NCBI RefSeq assembly: GCF_013426205.1
Contig: NC_089427.1
Span: 1,736,001 to 1,800,000 of the forward strand
Length of the DNA stretch: 64,000 nucleotides
Source of the DNA: Metarhizium brunneum
Taxonomy: Eukaryota > Ascomycota > Sordariomycetes > Hypocreales > Clavicipitaceae
Reading direction: 5' to 3'
The translations under genes and the position numbers were made by a program. The notes beneath the pieces are model-generated. The model made no database searches. It was not told the DNA's origin and saw only the letters and a list, made by a program, of their open reading frames with translations. How positions within the stretch are numbered: the first letter of the stretch is position 1; every line of letters begins with the position of its first letter. Below, piece by piece: positions 27,969 to 40,400 of the stretch.

Positions 27969-28640
27969 CTAGTCTTCTTCGTTGACGCATTCCTCCTCCT
28001 CGGGCTCAGCACGAGCGTCTAGTCCAGAGGCCTTGGCCTCCCGGGCTTCCTCTTCCTCCTCCTCCTTTTCAAAGTCCTCAAGGCCATTGGCCGTGGTGGC
28101 TCGCTTGGCGTTTGTCCTTGCCTCCTCCTCCTCCTCTTCCTTTTCAAAGTCCTCAAGATCACGGGTGCTGATACCAGCCGCAGCATCCTCTGCCTCCTCC
28201 TCCTTTTCAAAATCTTCAAGATCACGGGTGCCGAAACCGGCAGCGGCATCCTCTGCCTCCTCCTCCTTTTCAAAGTCCTGGAGCGCGCCGAGCCTAACGG
28301 CTCTCTTGGCCGCAGTCCGAGCAGCCTCCTCCTCCTCCTCCTCCTCCTTCCTCTCAAAGTCCTCAAGCGGCTCATCAGCAGCCCGAGCACCGAGGTTGAT
28401 GGCATCGCCAGCAACGCCGCTTGCCGTGTCAACGACTCCCTGAACGGCGCCGGTAAAGGCGTCTAAGATGCCCGCCCGGGCAGCCACGCTACCAGTGCTA
28501 GATTCGCCTACATCTTGAGAGGTTGTGAGTTATGTACACTGGCATTGTATCAGGCAAGTAAACGTACCGCGGCGAAGAGTGCCGGCTGGGGCGGCTGAGA
28601 CCGATGCCACGGCCAGGAGAATAACAGAAAAGGACTTCAT
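27969..28640 (-). CDS. Secreted acidic tandem-repeat protein
   Basis: Two exons: 28640-28568 and 28507-27969, 203 residues. Intron 28508-28567 (GTACGT...TGTAG) is phase-consistent. The first exon encodes a clean signal peptide (MKSFSVILLAVASVSA, cleavage about residue 16) followed by a dibasic RR site, a candidate for Kex2 processing. The mature part has an A/G-rich segment and then five imperfect units built on L(E/Q)DFEKEEE(E/A)E, separated by basic sites (AAKR, GTR, STR, NAKR, DAR). The tail is also acidic and ends CVNEED with a single cysteine. I do not recognise a named family. The layout resembles fungal kexin-processed repeat peptides but could also be a surface or calcium-binding acidic protein. 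The repeat gives the coding strand a CTT/CCT-rich complement. Confidence 0.72.
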
Positions 28641-28746
28641 GGTGACTGCGTGTAAAGAAGTAATGAAGAAAGGAGAAAAACGTAGTAGGTAGTATAAAAG
28701 AGAATCAGAGGACCGGCCCAGGGAAGAAGGAGGAAAAAGACTTGGA

Positions 28747-29277
28747 TCAAGCAGCCATCGAGGTAGCGGGATACAATGTCTTATATGCCTGAGCTGTCAG
28801 AGTTACAACGAACGTAGTGAATCTGAGACGACTCGTCCGGCCCAAGAACCATCTTTCCAGTGATGACATGCCGTGAGGCCTGAAGCCTAGCATACTCGGA
28901 TTTGTCCATCTCGAACGTTCATAGTCGGGCCCTTGAAACGCTGACGTGACCGTAGCATTTGCGGCCGTGGGAGAGGGTTCGCCGGGAGCGATTCTCAAAC
29001 CCCGGGTTTCTGCTTCATGTTTTGAAATGGAGGTGGACAGCCACCCTCGGGAGCGTCTTCGGCGGTGGGCTCTGCACAAAGATGAAGATGGATCGTCGGG
29101 CGGGAGATGTCTGTTTCGATGCGGGAGGCGGGCTGAGCGTGTGCTCAAACGGGTTGTGTGAGAGAAGTGGTTCGTCAAAGATCCGGGGTTGGTGTGGATG
29201 GCGATTTGCGGTGGATGGCGATGATGATGTGAGAGGGTTGATTGGGATGAGAGCTTGCTCAACCTACGGCTACTCAT
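28747..29277 (-). CDS. Possible small ORF of unknown function
   Basis: An ATG-initiated open frame of 176 residues located just upstream of the acidic repeat gene on the same strand. It is rich in Ser, Arg and His, has no signal peptide and no recognisable domain. The frame may be chance in GC-rich DNA. An A-rich run (29308-29342 on the plus strand) lies upstream. Confidence 0.2.
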   Translation of the reverse strand: MSSRRLSKLSSQSTLSHHHRHPPQIAIHTNPGSLTNHFSHTTRLSTRSARLPHRNRHLPPDDPSSSLCRAHRRRRSRGWLSTSISKHEAETRGLRIAPGEPSPTAANATVTSAFQGPDYERSRWTNPSMLGFRPHGMSSLERWFLGRTSRLRFTTFVVTLTAQAYKTLYPATSMAA

Positions 29278-29745
29278 TTACACATCATGTTAAACCATTA
29301 TTATTTTTTCCAAAAAAAAAAAAGAAAAGAAGAAAGAAAAGACAACAATTCATTGTGAAAATTCATCATCATCATCTCGGCAGAGCCACGCAATGAGAGT
29401 GGATCATCGCGGGGGTCAGTGCGCAAGGGGCGTTTCGGACACCATTCAACGACGACGCTCACTCTCCTCCGCAAGAGCCCTCTCACAAGCCAAGAAGAGC
29501 GAGGGGACATTTCCTGCCGTGCACGTCATGTTGAGCATGGGCATGGGCATGTAGAGACTGGTGTGTCGGGTCGTGCAAGCACGTCTTGAACTCTTGTGTC
29601 TCTCGCTCACCATGACGATGAGGTAGAATGTCGATATATTCATCCACCCGATTTGCCCACCACCAAGGCATACATTACTCATCGCCATCGTAGTTGGCAT
29701 CATGGTACATCATGTAAAATGGCCCTTTCATCCACAACCTTCTTC

Positions 29746-30765
29746 TCAGTCCTTCTCCCTCCGTTTAAGAATCCCAATATACGCCTCCGTGTCAAAACTC
29801 CAGCTCAACTCGAACGAGTCACCAACATGAGGTACGTCCTCCCCCCTGAACTGGTACCAATCCCCGAGACTTAGGCTTATGTTGTCAATAAAGTAGGACG
29901 ACTCCCCAGCACTCCACTGGGGCACCTCGACGTACTCGGCGTCCATGTCGTAAAAGACCTGGCCGCGCGTGTCCTCGAGCAGCGGCCCCTTTGGCACGGG
30001 AGCGCCGCGGTCAATCAGCCAAATGAAGAAGCCGACTTCCGTCAGCACAGCCCGCAGTATCAGGCGAGCGATGAAGCCGCGCGGGCTCGCCTCCCTCATA
30101 AGCTCGTCAGGACTCCCGGGCCAGTTTTCGTTCCAGCGCGCGTCGAACTCCAGGGCAAAATGCTGGACAGACGTCCGCTGCGCGTCCTCGGGCCCAAGTC
30201 CCCGACGCCCGCAGACGGGATGCTCAAAGGCCCGCAGGGTCGAAGGATGCGGCAGGATAAAGCCCGTGTCCCAGCCCTGGACATGGAAGCAAAAGAGGTC
30301 TCTGTGCGGCTGGACCATGAGATTCCACGCCGTGCCGCCCTGTCGTACCGTTGCGAAGGCCGGCCGGCGGCACCCGATCCTTTCCCGGCGAAGAAGCGAG
30401 TAGTGCTCCGTCTTGTGCTCGCGGTCTGATTTGGAGCGCCTCTCTATGACGTATCTTGATTCTCGGCAGGCTGTCCAGAGGCCGGCATCCCAGTAGTACA
30501 CGGAGCCCTTGCCGGGCATGACGGAGGAGTTGCTCTGCAGGCGACCTATGTTCAAGACAACATCTCGTCTAGCGGAACTGCTTCCTCCAGGCTGGCCGTC
30601 TACGCCGACGTATAGGCTCGGGTCCATACTGTCCTTGTTTCCTTCGCCGTCGAGGAAGAAGTGGTGCAGACCGCCGGCGTGCCGGGGTCGAAGCGCAAGC
30701 TGCCAGATGTGAAGCCGGAGCTCACAGGGAAGTCGGGCAAAGGCGTGGAAAGTTGACGGAGCCAT
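29746..30765 (-). CDS. 2EXR domain protein
   Basis: Single exon, 339 residues from the ATG at 30765; the frame is open further upstream but without an ATG. The N-terminus has the 2EXR signature: F-x-x-F-x-x-LPCELRLHIWQLALRPR, followed later by the second half with CRESRYVIERR. This domain, named for repeated EXR motifs, is abundant in filamentous fungi and has no established biochemical role. The rest contains conserved-looking W, F and acidic residues (FCFHVQGWDTGF; FALEFDARWNENWPGSPDEL). No membrane segment or signal peptide. Its neighbours are unrelated housekeeping genes. Confidence 0.75.
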   Translation of the reverse strand: MAPSTFHAFARLPCELRLHIWQLALRPRHAGGLHHFFLDGEGNKDSMDPSLYVGVDGQPGGSSSARRDVVLNIGRLQSNSSVMPGKGSVYYWDAGLWTACRESRYVIERRSKSDREHKTEHYSLLRRERIGCRRPAFATVRQGGTAWNLMVQPHRDLFCFHVQGWDTGFILPHPSTLRAFEHPVCGRRGLGPEDAQRTSVQHFALEFDARWNENWPGSPDELMREASPRGFIARLILRAVLTEVGFFIWLIDRGAPVPKGPLLEDTRGQVFYDMDAEYVEVPQWSAGESSYFIDNISLSLGDWYQFRGEDVPHVGDSFELSWSFDTEAYIGILKRREKD

Positions 30766-31843
30766 TTTGTTCACAGCTCTCAAATCAAACTCGTGATAAT
30801 AATCAAGTGAAAGTTTTCGATGACAATGTTCAACAAGATACAAAGACAGAATGGAAAAGGAGAATAGGCAGAACAGGACAGGACAGGACAGGACAGGCTA
30901 TTTACAAGAAGCAAATCTTACACGCCCAATGCTGCTACTTTTAGTTTGGATTCTTCATAACAGAGCTAAACACAACCTCGAGCAACTAAGAAACTCATTC
31001 ATCTGGCTATTGTAGCAAGTGCGTTTACAGGCGCAGCACTAGGGTCGACCATCAAGGCATCATGTACGGTGCATCTGTTTTTAATCTTTGACGGTGTCGT
31101 GCATGTATTTCTACAAAGATGAACCGTCCCAGTTCTAGTGACCCCGGCCGTGCCACACGGAGTCATCTGTTTATTCTTGAGCTATTTAAAATAGCCTTGG
31201 CCACTCGCTACCTGCCCAAGCTAATATATGCACCAGTTCTTTAGACCGAATGGACTTACAAAAAAAAAACTCAAAAGGCGGTTGAGTCGTAGCACAACAC
31301 ACATTACTTCCCGAGGGGGTGCTAATGAACCACCACATAATATAAGCTTAGTATAACCTTGGCCCCTATCCGAAAGTCTATATTGCGCCCCAGCTTCTCA
31401 AATTCTACTCCCACGAGAGACCCGCCGCATAAGGAGCGTATCTCCCAGAGGTCAAGGTGAGAGAGTTGATAAGCGTCGGGAGGGAAAGAACAGGACACAA
31501 GCAGAGAGTGAAGGAGGAGGCCAAAGACCAGAGTTGGAGGTTCGGCTCGCCGTCTCGTGATATGCTGGCGATGAGCTGCAAGGGTAGGCCACGCAAGACG
31601 ATTACGTTGGTGTTAGCCATGTGTAAACCATCGCAGCGATCGAGCCATAAGCTGGACAAGCACATACTGGCAGCTGTTTAGACGCAGACGAGAACAAATT
31701 ATCATTAGACTTGGTCCGCAGCTTCCATACGCCCAACGCCCCCTCCTTGACTAAGAACTCCTATTATACAATGCAAACACATTCACTTCCATTCCATCCA
31801 TACGCCCATCACATCAAACGACTCCCCTGAAATGCACGCCACC
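30766..31843. other. Intergenic, 1.1 kb
   Basis: Lies between the 2EXR start and the RSC7 stop, both genes on the minus strand. It holds the ACAGG pentanucleotide run at 30873-30897 and AT-rich DNA; no gene seen. Confidence 0.45.
30873..30897 (+). repeat. Pentanucleotide microsatellite (ACAGG)n
   Basis: Five tandem copies of ACAGG, about 110 bases upstream of the 2EXR start codon, so probably in its promoter or leader. Confidence 0.8.
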
Positions 31844-33466
31844 CTACGACATGCTATACGGTACTATCGCTTTATCAATAATGGGGTCCCGGCGCGACAT
31901 CTTCTCCTTCTCCGTGCCCCAGCGCGACTGGAAGTCGACCTCTGCCTCGAGTGCCTCGTCAAACGCCTTTCGACACTCGGCCGGCAACAGGTCCTTGATC
32001 TCGTCTGACACGGACACCAGCCCGTTGAACGAAGCGACAAATTCCGCTGGCATCTCGCTGTTTGGTCGGACAGAAGCGTCGTTTCGCGGCGCGCCCTCGC
32101 AGTATGTGTCCATGACGAGGAAATTCCTGGCCATTCTGAGCGGCACCGGTGGGAACTTGACGCTTCCTTTGCTGGCTGCCTCTTCGTCGGGGCTCACTTG
32201 CTCGATTCGCACACGGGTGGGCTGCATTATGGCCGGGTATTGCAGCATGTTGGTGTGAATGTCGTAGACGCCGGCATTGTTGAACTTGCGAATCGCATTG
32301 ATTCCGGCGTTGAATATGCTACACCATGTCAGCAGTGTTTTCAATATAGAAGAGAAAAAAAATCCAAGGGCAGTCAACTTCACATACCTAGCTTCTCGTG
32401 CATGCTCCAGCATCCAATTCTGGTCATTGACGTTGACCTTGCGCTTCTTGTATTCGGGCTTTCCATTGGGCACCGGCACAGACGGCACATTGGTATGATA
32501 CACAGCACTGGCGCCGTGCCAGGCAACGTACTGGTTCTTGTTGTACTCGCCGGGCACAAAGTGGTCATCGGGGTCAGCAAGCTGGCCCTCAACAGCACCT
32601 TCTTCCCGCAGCTGAGCAACATTGTAATCGTCAATGATGCGCTTACCGCCAATAATGATCCTCGCGCCAAACTCCCTAAAGACTGACCGGGCCGTAACAA
32701 CACCTATGGATCGGCCCTTGTAAGAATGTGGGATAATGTCTCGCTCAATCATGTCTCGCTTCTCGTCGTCGTCGACGATAATCTTGTGCAGCTTTCGGTG
32801 CTTCGTGAAGAACAGGTAGCTGTCTCGGAAACCAACACAACGAGCAGGCTCCGTCGACAACATGTAAAGTCGATTTCCACGTCCCAGGACGGTAAAGGTA
32901 CGACAGCGATAGTCGCGACCGCCTTCCAGGTTCCCCAGCTTGTCGACCTTGGTCTCGCCCTCAGGATCTTCGGGTAGCACGCACTCGTCATTAACAATCT
33001 CGGCCACGGTACCTTCGGCGTCGATGACCTGTTCGGCCTTTGGCGCCGCTGGGCCTCCCTTGCGACCACCTCGACCTCTCCACCCCCCGCGACCACGACG
33101 TCGCGGCGTATCCTCCGTCACGGTAATCATGGGGTCCCAGTCGGGCGGCTTGTTCTTTGGCGGTCGACCCAACCGCTTTCTTCGAATCACAGGCTGAGGC
33201 GGCGGACTGGGTTCCTTGGCCTCGTCGCCCTCTTCCTCTCCTTCTTTCGTAGCGGCCGCTTCTTCGTGGTCCGACGCGAGCCTGGTTTCCTCTTGGTCAT
33301 CGTCGTCGTCGTCTTGCGCAGGCGGCTCCTCGTGCTCAGAGCCTTCGTCAGCCACAGCCGCATCAACCATGGGCTCGTCCTCGGCATCGGCAAAACCCTT
33401 GGGCGTGCTCTCTGCAGTGTTTAAACTACGCGTTAGTCTTAAACGAATCCTGGTTCTGGGTGCCAT
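31844..33466 (-). CDS. rsc7: Chromatin remodelling complex subunit RSC7/Npl6
   Basis: Two exons, 33466-32388 and 32318-31844, 517 residues. The 69-base intron (32319-32387, GTATGT...TGTAG) is a multiple of three with no in-frame stop, so an unspliced reading adds 23 residues (including the telltale FFFSS). RSC7 belongs to the RSC/SWI-SNF remodeller. Seen: an acidic, disordered N-terminus (about 20-85), an AT-hook-like KRLGRPPKNKP block, a GRGGWRGRGGRKGG stretch, then the RSC7/SWP82 domain with YRCRTFTVLGRGNRLYMLSTE, GFRDSYLFF, the KIIVDDDEK block, FGARIIIGGKRI and IDDYNVAQLREEG. After the splice come FNAGINAIRKFNNAGVYDIHTN and the conserved C-terminal part. Confidence 0.93.
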   Translation of the reverse strand: MAPRTRIRLRLTRSLNTAESTPKGFADAEDEPMVDAAVADEGSEHEEPPAQDDDDDDQEETRLASDHEEAAATKEGEEEGDEAKEPSPPPQPVIRRKRLGRPPKNKPPDWDPMITVTEDTPRRRGRGGWRGRGGRKGGPAAPKAEQVIDAEGTVAEIVNDECVLPEDPEGETKVDKLGNLEGGRDYRCRTFTVLGRGNRLYMLSTEPARCVGFRDSYLFFTKHRKLHKIIVDDDEKRDMIERDIIPHSYKGRSIGVVTARSVFREFGARIIIGGKRIIDDYNVAQLREEGAVEGQLADPDDHFVPGEYNKNQYVAWHGASAVYHTNVPSVPVPNGKPEYKKRKVNVNDQNWMLEHAREARYVKLTALGFFFSSILKTLLTWCSIFNAGINAIRKFNNAGVYDIHTNMLQYPAIMQPTRVRIEQVSPDEEAASKGSVKFPPVPLRMARNFLVMDTYCEGAPRNDASVRPNSEMPAEFVASFNGLVSVSDEIKDLLPAECRKAFDEALEAEVDFQSRWGTEKEKMSRRDPIIDKAIVPYSMS

Positions 33467-34498
33467 GATTGTGCTGGCGAGCCTCTGTGCCAGTCAAGGA
33501 CACGAGATGAGAGGCCAACGCGGAGAGGGGAAGGGAAAGGGCAACAAAGGACGGCAGGCATCAAAGAGAGAGAGAGAGAGAGAGAGAAGGCGCACAGAGC
33601 ACAACGCAAGTGTAATGCGCGCGATCAATGCGCTTCCCTTGCACAAAGACAATGCCGTGTGCGGTTGTGGGTGATGCTGCTTGCGCTCGCTCCATGTAGG
33701 GAAAAAAAGATGGAGAAAAGGCCAAGAGAGAAAAGTGCATACCCAGCGCTGCCGATGCCTTCCTAGCAGCTGCGCGACTAGACCGTCGCCCCATCTTGCC
33801 AATTCACAGCCCGATATCTCACAGTCTTGGTCCGCTCGTAGGTGTAGGATGGAGTACGCGCGCCAAAGAAAGGTGCCCCAAGCAGGATCAGCTGTAGAAG
33901 TTGATGATGAGACCTGGTCTGGATACAACGACAGGTTGACGCTCTGCCCGCGATCCAAGGTCGATTTTGACACACGGCACGGTTGGGACTTGGGACGCGC
34001 CTTGTCGGATTGCGTGCCTTTGATTGGCCTCTTGATGAGCCTCACCGGAGTGTGTGGATGAAGGCGCACTGTACCAACAGCACCGTGCCGGGTGGCCCCT
34101 TCCCGGTTTGGCGGGAGACGAGGCTCTCCCGTTTTCTGCCACTCAATAATAACAGCTTCACATTTCCATGCGTCGCCATGGTTCGAGCAGTGGGAAACCA
34201 AATGTACACTAGTAGCGCATGCATGCATTCATATAGCCCACCCAGTGCAGCTGCCGTATTAATTTGCCTAGCAACTCAAAACATCGCACCGAGTAACTAG
34301 TTAGTACACAGACGGACACCCAAGCACTCTAGACCCATGCTCTCTGTTCTAACACATCAGACAAAAGCTCTCATCACTCCCCCTGTCCAATAAACTGTAG
34401 TACAGTTATATAGAAGAAAAAAAAAATAACTCGAAACTCCGTTTGCCTTTCCAGAATTCCATCATTCATCTATGAAGCCGTGTATCCCTTCTCCCTCG
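33467..34498. promoter_or_regulatory. RSC7 upstream region with an AG/CT run
   Basis: About 1 kb between the RSC7 start and the UBR1 stop. A pure AG run (33565-33587; CT on the coding strand) lies about 100 bases upstream of the RSC7 ATG, in the likely leader or core promoter. No gene seen. Confidence 0.45.
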
Positions 34499-37400
34499 TT
34501 ACAAAGTATCCCAACCTCCATTATTTATCTCGGCCTCCAGTTTGCGGCTAATCAGACTTGGCACGCCGTGGTTCAGTACTGTATTTCGTATCATGGAGTC
34601 ATATCTCTTCTGGTTCAAGAAGAGCTGTCGGCCGTGACGAAGCTGAGGATCCGTCTCGCCGTATTTATCGATATAAGGTGCCGGGGCGTAAGACCCAGAC
34701 TGTCGAAAAAGGTACACTATTGAGCATTTTCGTACATTCAAGTATACTCCGATATTCTTTTGGCACCTTATTTTTCAAGTGTTAGCCTACCGCACGTATC
34801 ATGGCTGTCAAATAGGTAGGTCCCGAGCTTACTTGCGCATATGCTGTTGAGCACCACCAATTCTCGTCGTCTCCCGACCGACAGTCTCCGGCTTTTGGCA
34901 ACAGTTGCTCTGACTGCAAAAGATTTCACCGCAGAACAAGCAAATGACCGGATCTGTGAGGTCTTTACCGGTAGATGGACACCTTCTCCTGATCGACTCT
35001 TCAATTAGTGTGTCGTAAGTCTTCGGGAGACCAATCAGTTCGAAAATGCCTGGATGGCTGACCAGGGCAGATTGGCTCATGTCTCCATAACCATTTGGCC
35101 AAACAACCTGGTGCTTGATCCAGCCCGAAACCAGGTCGTACGTTGTCATTGGCCAACCACACGTAAAGGCGTTTTCCGTCATAGAGGCACACATTTCATC
35201 AAAACTGGGTAGGCGAAGAGCATCTGTGAGGCGATCAAGCTCGTCCGAATCCGCATCCTGACTTGACGAGATGTGGCTGTTGAAGTCGACACCGTACTTG
35301 ACGTACAAGAACACGACACTTTTCCGCAAAAAGGTCAACGCATACTTCTTCACAAAAGTGTACCAGCTTTCCAAAGTATCCACGCCTGGCTGTTGGAAAC
35401 CCTTATTCTCCCCCTCATTGTCGCTGGTCTTGCCAAAGTTGGCCACCTCGAGTTCCATTCCGCATTTGGTGATTGCAAGCGCAAAGCTGGCAAAGTTGAT
35501 CATGGCCGGATCCTGTGATTGCTTGCCAGCAAGGCCTTCTATCCACATGCTGAATGGAACGTTGCGCCCCATGTGAAACACAACCTTGACAAGTTCAGCC
35601 AGATAACACAGCCTGAGCATATGGAAAATTTCGGCGTTGTAGGCCGGTACAAGGCCATATGCGCATTCAACCAGGAAGGTGAATGGATCAAGGCTCAGCA
35701 AAGGTGGATAAGCGTCCAAAGGTCGAAGAACCGAAGTAGCTGCCAGCAGGTCCTGGGTTCCAACATATCGACACATAAATAACTGGCAGTGCTGTCTCTC
35801 ACTGTCATTGGTGAATTCATCTTCAATACGATTGGGAACCCCGTCCGTGTGGCCTGCTCCAACAGCTATGTAGGACGAAGCAGTTTCCGAAAGAACTCGT
35901 AAGTGGACGAGTACTTGCTCCGGGATTTTATCCAATAACGTCATGCCTGGTTGGACCTCGACGCCGCGTTGCTGTATTTCCACAGATGATATGGTGAAGC
36001 CGATGACTTGAACAAGAGTGTCGCTCGAGTAAAGCTCATCTCCTCCAGTAGCCTTGGCATCGATAGGGTGCCGAGTGTGCAGCCCATTCACTCGTAGAGT
36101 ATCTCGAAGACGCCGATATGCTGCCTTCAAGTCTCCCAAAATTTGACTGTTGGGGCCAGCAGCCGCCAGAGAGTTACCTGGCTCTGGTATGCCAGCAGTA
36201 GAGAATGAGGAGCTCGCCGGGGTTCCAAGCACAGAAGACTGCGAGTCGGGGTCGTCTCTCCCCCATGAAATATCTGCATCCGGGTGCTGGTTTGCCAGAG
36301 TTTCAACCAGACTGCCTGGTACACTTGGCGTGTACATGTTCGGTGGGCTGGGTGAGTCGACCTCGGGGGCCTTACCCCCTTGCAGCCAATATGCCGAACC
36401 CATCTTCAGGTCAAGGAATTCTCCAAAAGATATTGACGGTTGCAAGTAGCTCGGGTACGATTCTTCCAACCCTTTCCATATGATGGGAAGAAATGCGTTG
36501 CCAAGAGCTTTACATAACGGGCACACAAATTCATTGCGCCTCGTGTCCTCGGGATGATGTCTTGCAATTTGATGCGTATGTCGGCGATTCGTTGCCTCGT
36601 AATACATTTCAAAGCATCGATAATGCATCATATGCCCACATCCGCTGGCAACCGGGCCAGGTCTGGACAGATTGGCCTTGAACCCTTTGCCAATGGTTTG
36701 GCGTTCAGCCAAAAAAGTCTCCCCATTTAAATTGAGCTTCTCAACCATTTTCCGATTCTCATGCGCGATTCCAAACGGCCGAATGTCTTCGGCAGATCGA
36801 TCGAGGTTGCAAGGGGTTTGTGAGGCTTCTCTTACCAACTCGGGGTCTTGAAAGTCAGTTTGGCGGAGCACGCGGCTTTCATTGAGAAGGGCAAATGTGC
36901 CATAAAGCCTTCTATCATCTGCGTCCTCCTGGCACAAGATACAAGTCCCTGTTGGATACTTCCAATTATGCTTTCGGTCCTCAGATTGGCCCATTTCGTC
37001 CTCATCTTCATCCAAGTCAGAGCCCCAGTCAATTCCACCTTGGTTCTCCAGAAAATTTTTCTGCTGTTGTTGGAACTGTGCCATGACCTTGGCCTGACGG
37101 TTCAAGGCAGCCTTTTTCCGCCTTTCCCGCTCCTCTTCAGCAGAGTTGTTGGCCGGAGAGGCGGTGTCAACACGGTCTACCGAGATGCCAAGATTCACAA
37201 AAGAAATCTCGAATGCTTGCGGCCGCTTTTGCCTCAGTCTCCTCAAGACCAGAGCAATCTTGGGATGAACTGCTTTGAACTCGTCCTTGTTTGACATCAA
37301 AGTCAATAGTGAGACAATGGTTCGGGAATTGTTCGCTTCTGGCATGAAATTGCTGCGAGCCATGGTGGTGAGAGCAATTTGGACAAATGAGTTTGGCGGC

Positions 37401-40400
37401 TGTCCAATTGCTTCCGATTCATGGGACTTGTCCTCGAGAATGGCAATGAGAATCAGATGGAGGACGACTTGCAAGAACGTCTCTAACCGAGTAAATGGTA
37501 CAGAAGGTGTAAATTTTTGGGCAACAAGAGGATACAAGAGTGAGTAGTAGATAATTTGGGCAAACATGCCAGTGCTGGTGAACTGCCCCAGGTTTTCAAA
37601 CAAGCCTGATGGCACAGGCCGGTGCTTGGGTTCATAAACAATCTCTTCAATTGTCTTGCCAGTCTTCTTGGCCATCTTCTTTCGATATGCCATCTCTGAC
37701 TCCTCTCGCTGATTTTTGTTGTAGTGTGCAATATAAGGATCAATATCTTCGATGAATTCTTGACGCAATTCGAAAGTGCCTACGTCAGAAATGCCTTCGG
37801 GGGGTTTGAAAGTCGCCATTTCGTCCAAGACGCGATGGAAGTCCTCTTGTTCTTGATACTTCTCGGGCAACTTGCCACATATCTCGTTGAAGGATAGCGG
37901 TTTGAAGCACAAAACATGCGTGATGTCTCGTCGCATGGCGAGAATTCTTGAGTTTGGCTCATCATCAGGAGCAATAAGAGAAGTCCGATCGCTCAAGAGG
38001 ACAATGAGAAGATGAATCATGTCCTCAACAATGTCAAGATGTTGCGCATCATCCTGAGCTTCAGACTTGAGCTCAAACAACCCCTTCACCCAGCCATCCA
38101 TACCAAACCGGTCAATGATGGATGCAAGCACGCGGCCTGGATTGCACACAACCATCGCCGTCTGAAGAAGAAAAATGTCTCGATGGTGCGTTACATCCCT
38201 CTGCCCTACACCTCGATATGTGCTAGCTTGGTGCCTCAAACTTATGCCATTTCGAACCCACATATTGGCTTTGATCTGCGCCAGCCAAGCACAAACCCGC
38301 AGAGGGAAGTCAAAGGCGGCCATAAGGTAGTCCTCGGGGTCATAGTCCTTTCTTGGGATCTGTGGCCGTCCCATCAATCTTGGCTTTGATCTCAGCTCTT
38401 GGCCAGTGAAGCTCATCAATGCTCGAATGCTGGATGCAGGCAGTGAGCGACCGCATTCGATGAGCCAAGACAAGGTGTAGTGCAAGGCATGGTGGAAGCT
38501 GATGGAATCTTTCTCAACAACAAATTTGACAACTTCGTAGGAAGCATTCTCTGTGTCAAACTCAAAGTCGGTTAGGGTCTTGAATTTCACCTCATCCTTG
38601 ATCTCCCCTTGCTTGAACCTATGACGTTCTGCGCCTATGGAGTTCAAAATTACAGTCTTTGAGGTAAAACGAATGGCTCTCTGGAGATAGTGAATTTCAT
38701 CAGGCGGACAGTCTCGGAATGCCTCGGCTAGGATTCTTGCTTGGAGATTGATTTGCCGTGTGACTAACGAAGCTGTTATCCAAGAGTCTGCTTCATACTC
38801 GACATGCTCAACCACTGCTCGCACGTTTGGTCCAATGCACTGGTGAAGCTTCACCAAGTCCAAAAACTGCATCAAATATCGAGGCTCGGATCTGACTCGC
38901 TCTTGGACGTGAGGAGATCCAAACAGGTATTTCAAGTCTTGGTAGAAATGGTACATTCGGCGATTGGTCACTGACCCGCTTTCGAACGCAAGGACGGCGT
39001 CGGGAGAAACATCCCACGGATGGCCAACTTGTCGAGTAGTCAAAAAGGTGTAAAGAATAGCTAGCAGGCTGCTCATGAAGTTTCCTCGCTCCACAACTTC
39101 AGCGGTTATCGATGGAGTTGTCAGCATCTGCAGCGACAGGTTGATAATAGAGTGATCCGGTTCCCTATCCCCAACCAGGTACAGTTGCGCTAATATTGTG
39201 TAAAGGCTGGCAAATCTCAAAGCCAAAACACGCTTGAATTCCGGCACTGATACCACTGTTGAGATATAAAGCGAGCGAAGGTCGATCCTGACCTTCTTCC
39301 ACATCCGCAAGTCAAAAAGAAGCAGCCAATCGAGGCGTACACGTTGGAACACGTCTTCAGCCGGGGGCACATTGTCTCGCTGTGTATAGACTTGTGGGGT
39401 TTCGATCCAGTACCTACCAGGTCGAGGGGCGGGCCTTTCTGTTTTCCCTGGAGTCTTGGGAATATCAACGTTTGCTTTGGCATAGACTGCGGGTGCAATC
39501 AAAGGATCAGCCGTATCGGAATCCGAGGGAGTACCATCCCGTTCTCGCCGTGCTGCCCTTGCTTGAACTGGCGGCGGCGGCGGCGGAGGTGGAGGATAGC
39601 CTGCCATTGTGGCCTCGTCTTCTTCCAGCGCCTGATCCGATTGTGACCAGTTCATACCCAGATCGCCAACGTCTCCTCTGGCATCTACCATCATGACATC
39701 GTCGTCCTCATCCTCGTCACCGCCCGCTACTGAGCTAGTGGGCGACTGGCCATCGTCATCATTGTCACCCATGTCTGCATCGTCATCCTGGTCCACGTCT
39801 TCATCTCCTCCGTCAACATTAATTTCAAGATTGCCACCAGGAGCAGCTGCAGCCTGTAGCGCCCTGATAAAGTGCACGTTGAGGCCGTGTATCCTGGTTT
39901 GTGACATTATATTCTGCTCGTCTTCATCTTCGTCGTCAATAACGCCTGATGTGTGAGAAGCGTGGCTTCCCTGACGCCAGGTTTTCATCATCTCGTCGCA
40001 GACTGTTCGCCTAAGGATATTGTTGTCGTGCCCAATGGAGCAGCCGGAAATATCGCTCAGCCATTCAACAAGCGTGCCACACATTTGTTCACGGAATGTG
40101 TCTCGCGCCGACCTAATTGTAACTGTGACTCTGATAGCCTCCATGATCTTGGCCATTTGAAGCAGCATATCAATGTCGTTTAGATAGATCAAGATACTTC
40201 TCCCGACAGCATCAGTTTCCCAAGCATCCTTGGCAGCCTCCCGTCTGGTCTTCCTACATGCCCTAGCAATCTGATCCTGGACTTCTTGGACTGTGTGTTT
40301 CTCGTCATTCCACAGGATGAGGGCAAATTCGTCGCAGAATGTGGTCTCAGGACCGTAATAGACAGATGTCAGTCGCGACGCCTCCTCATCTTTCAAGATT

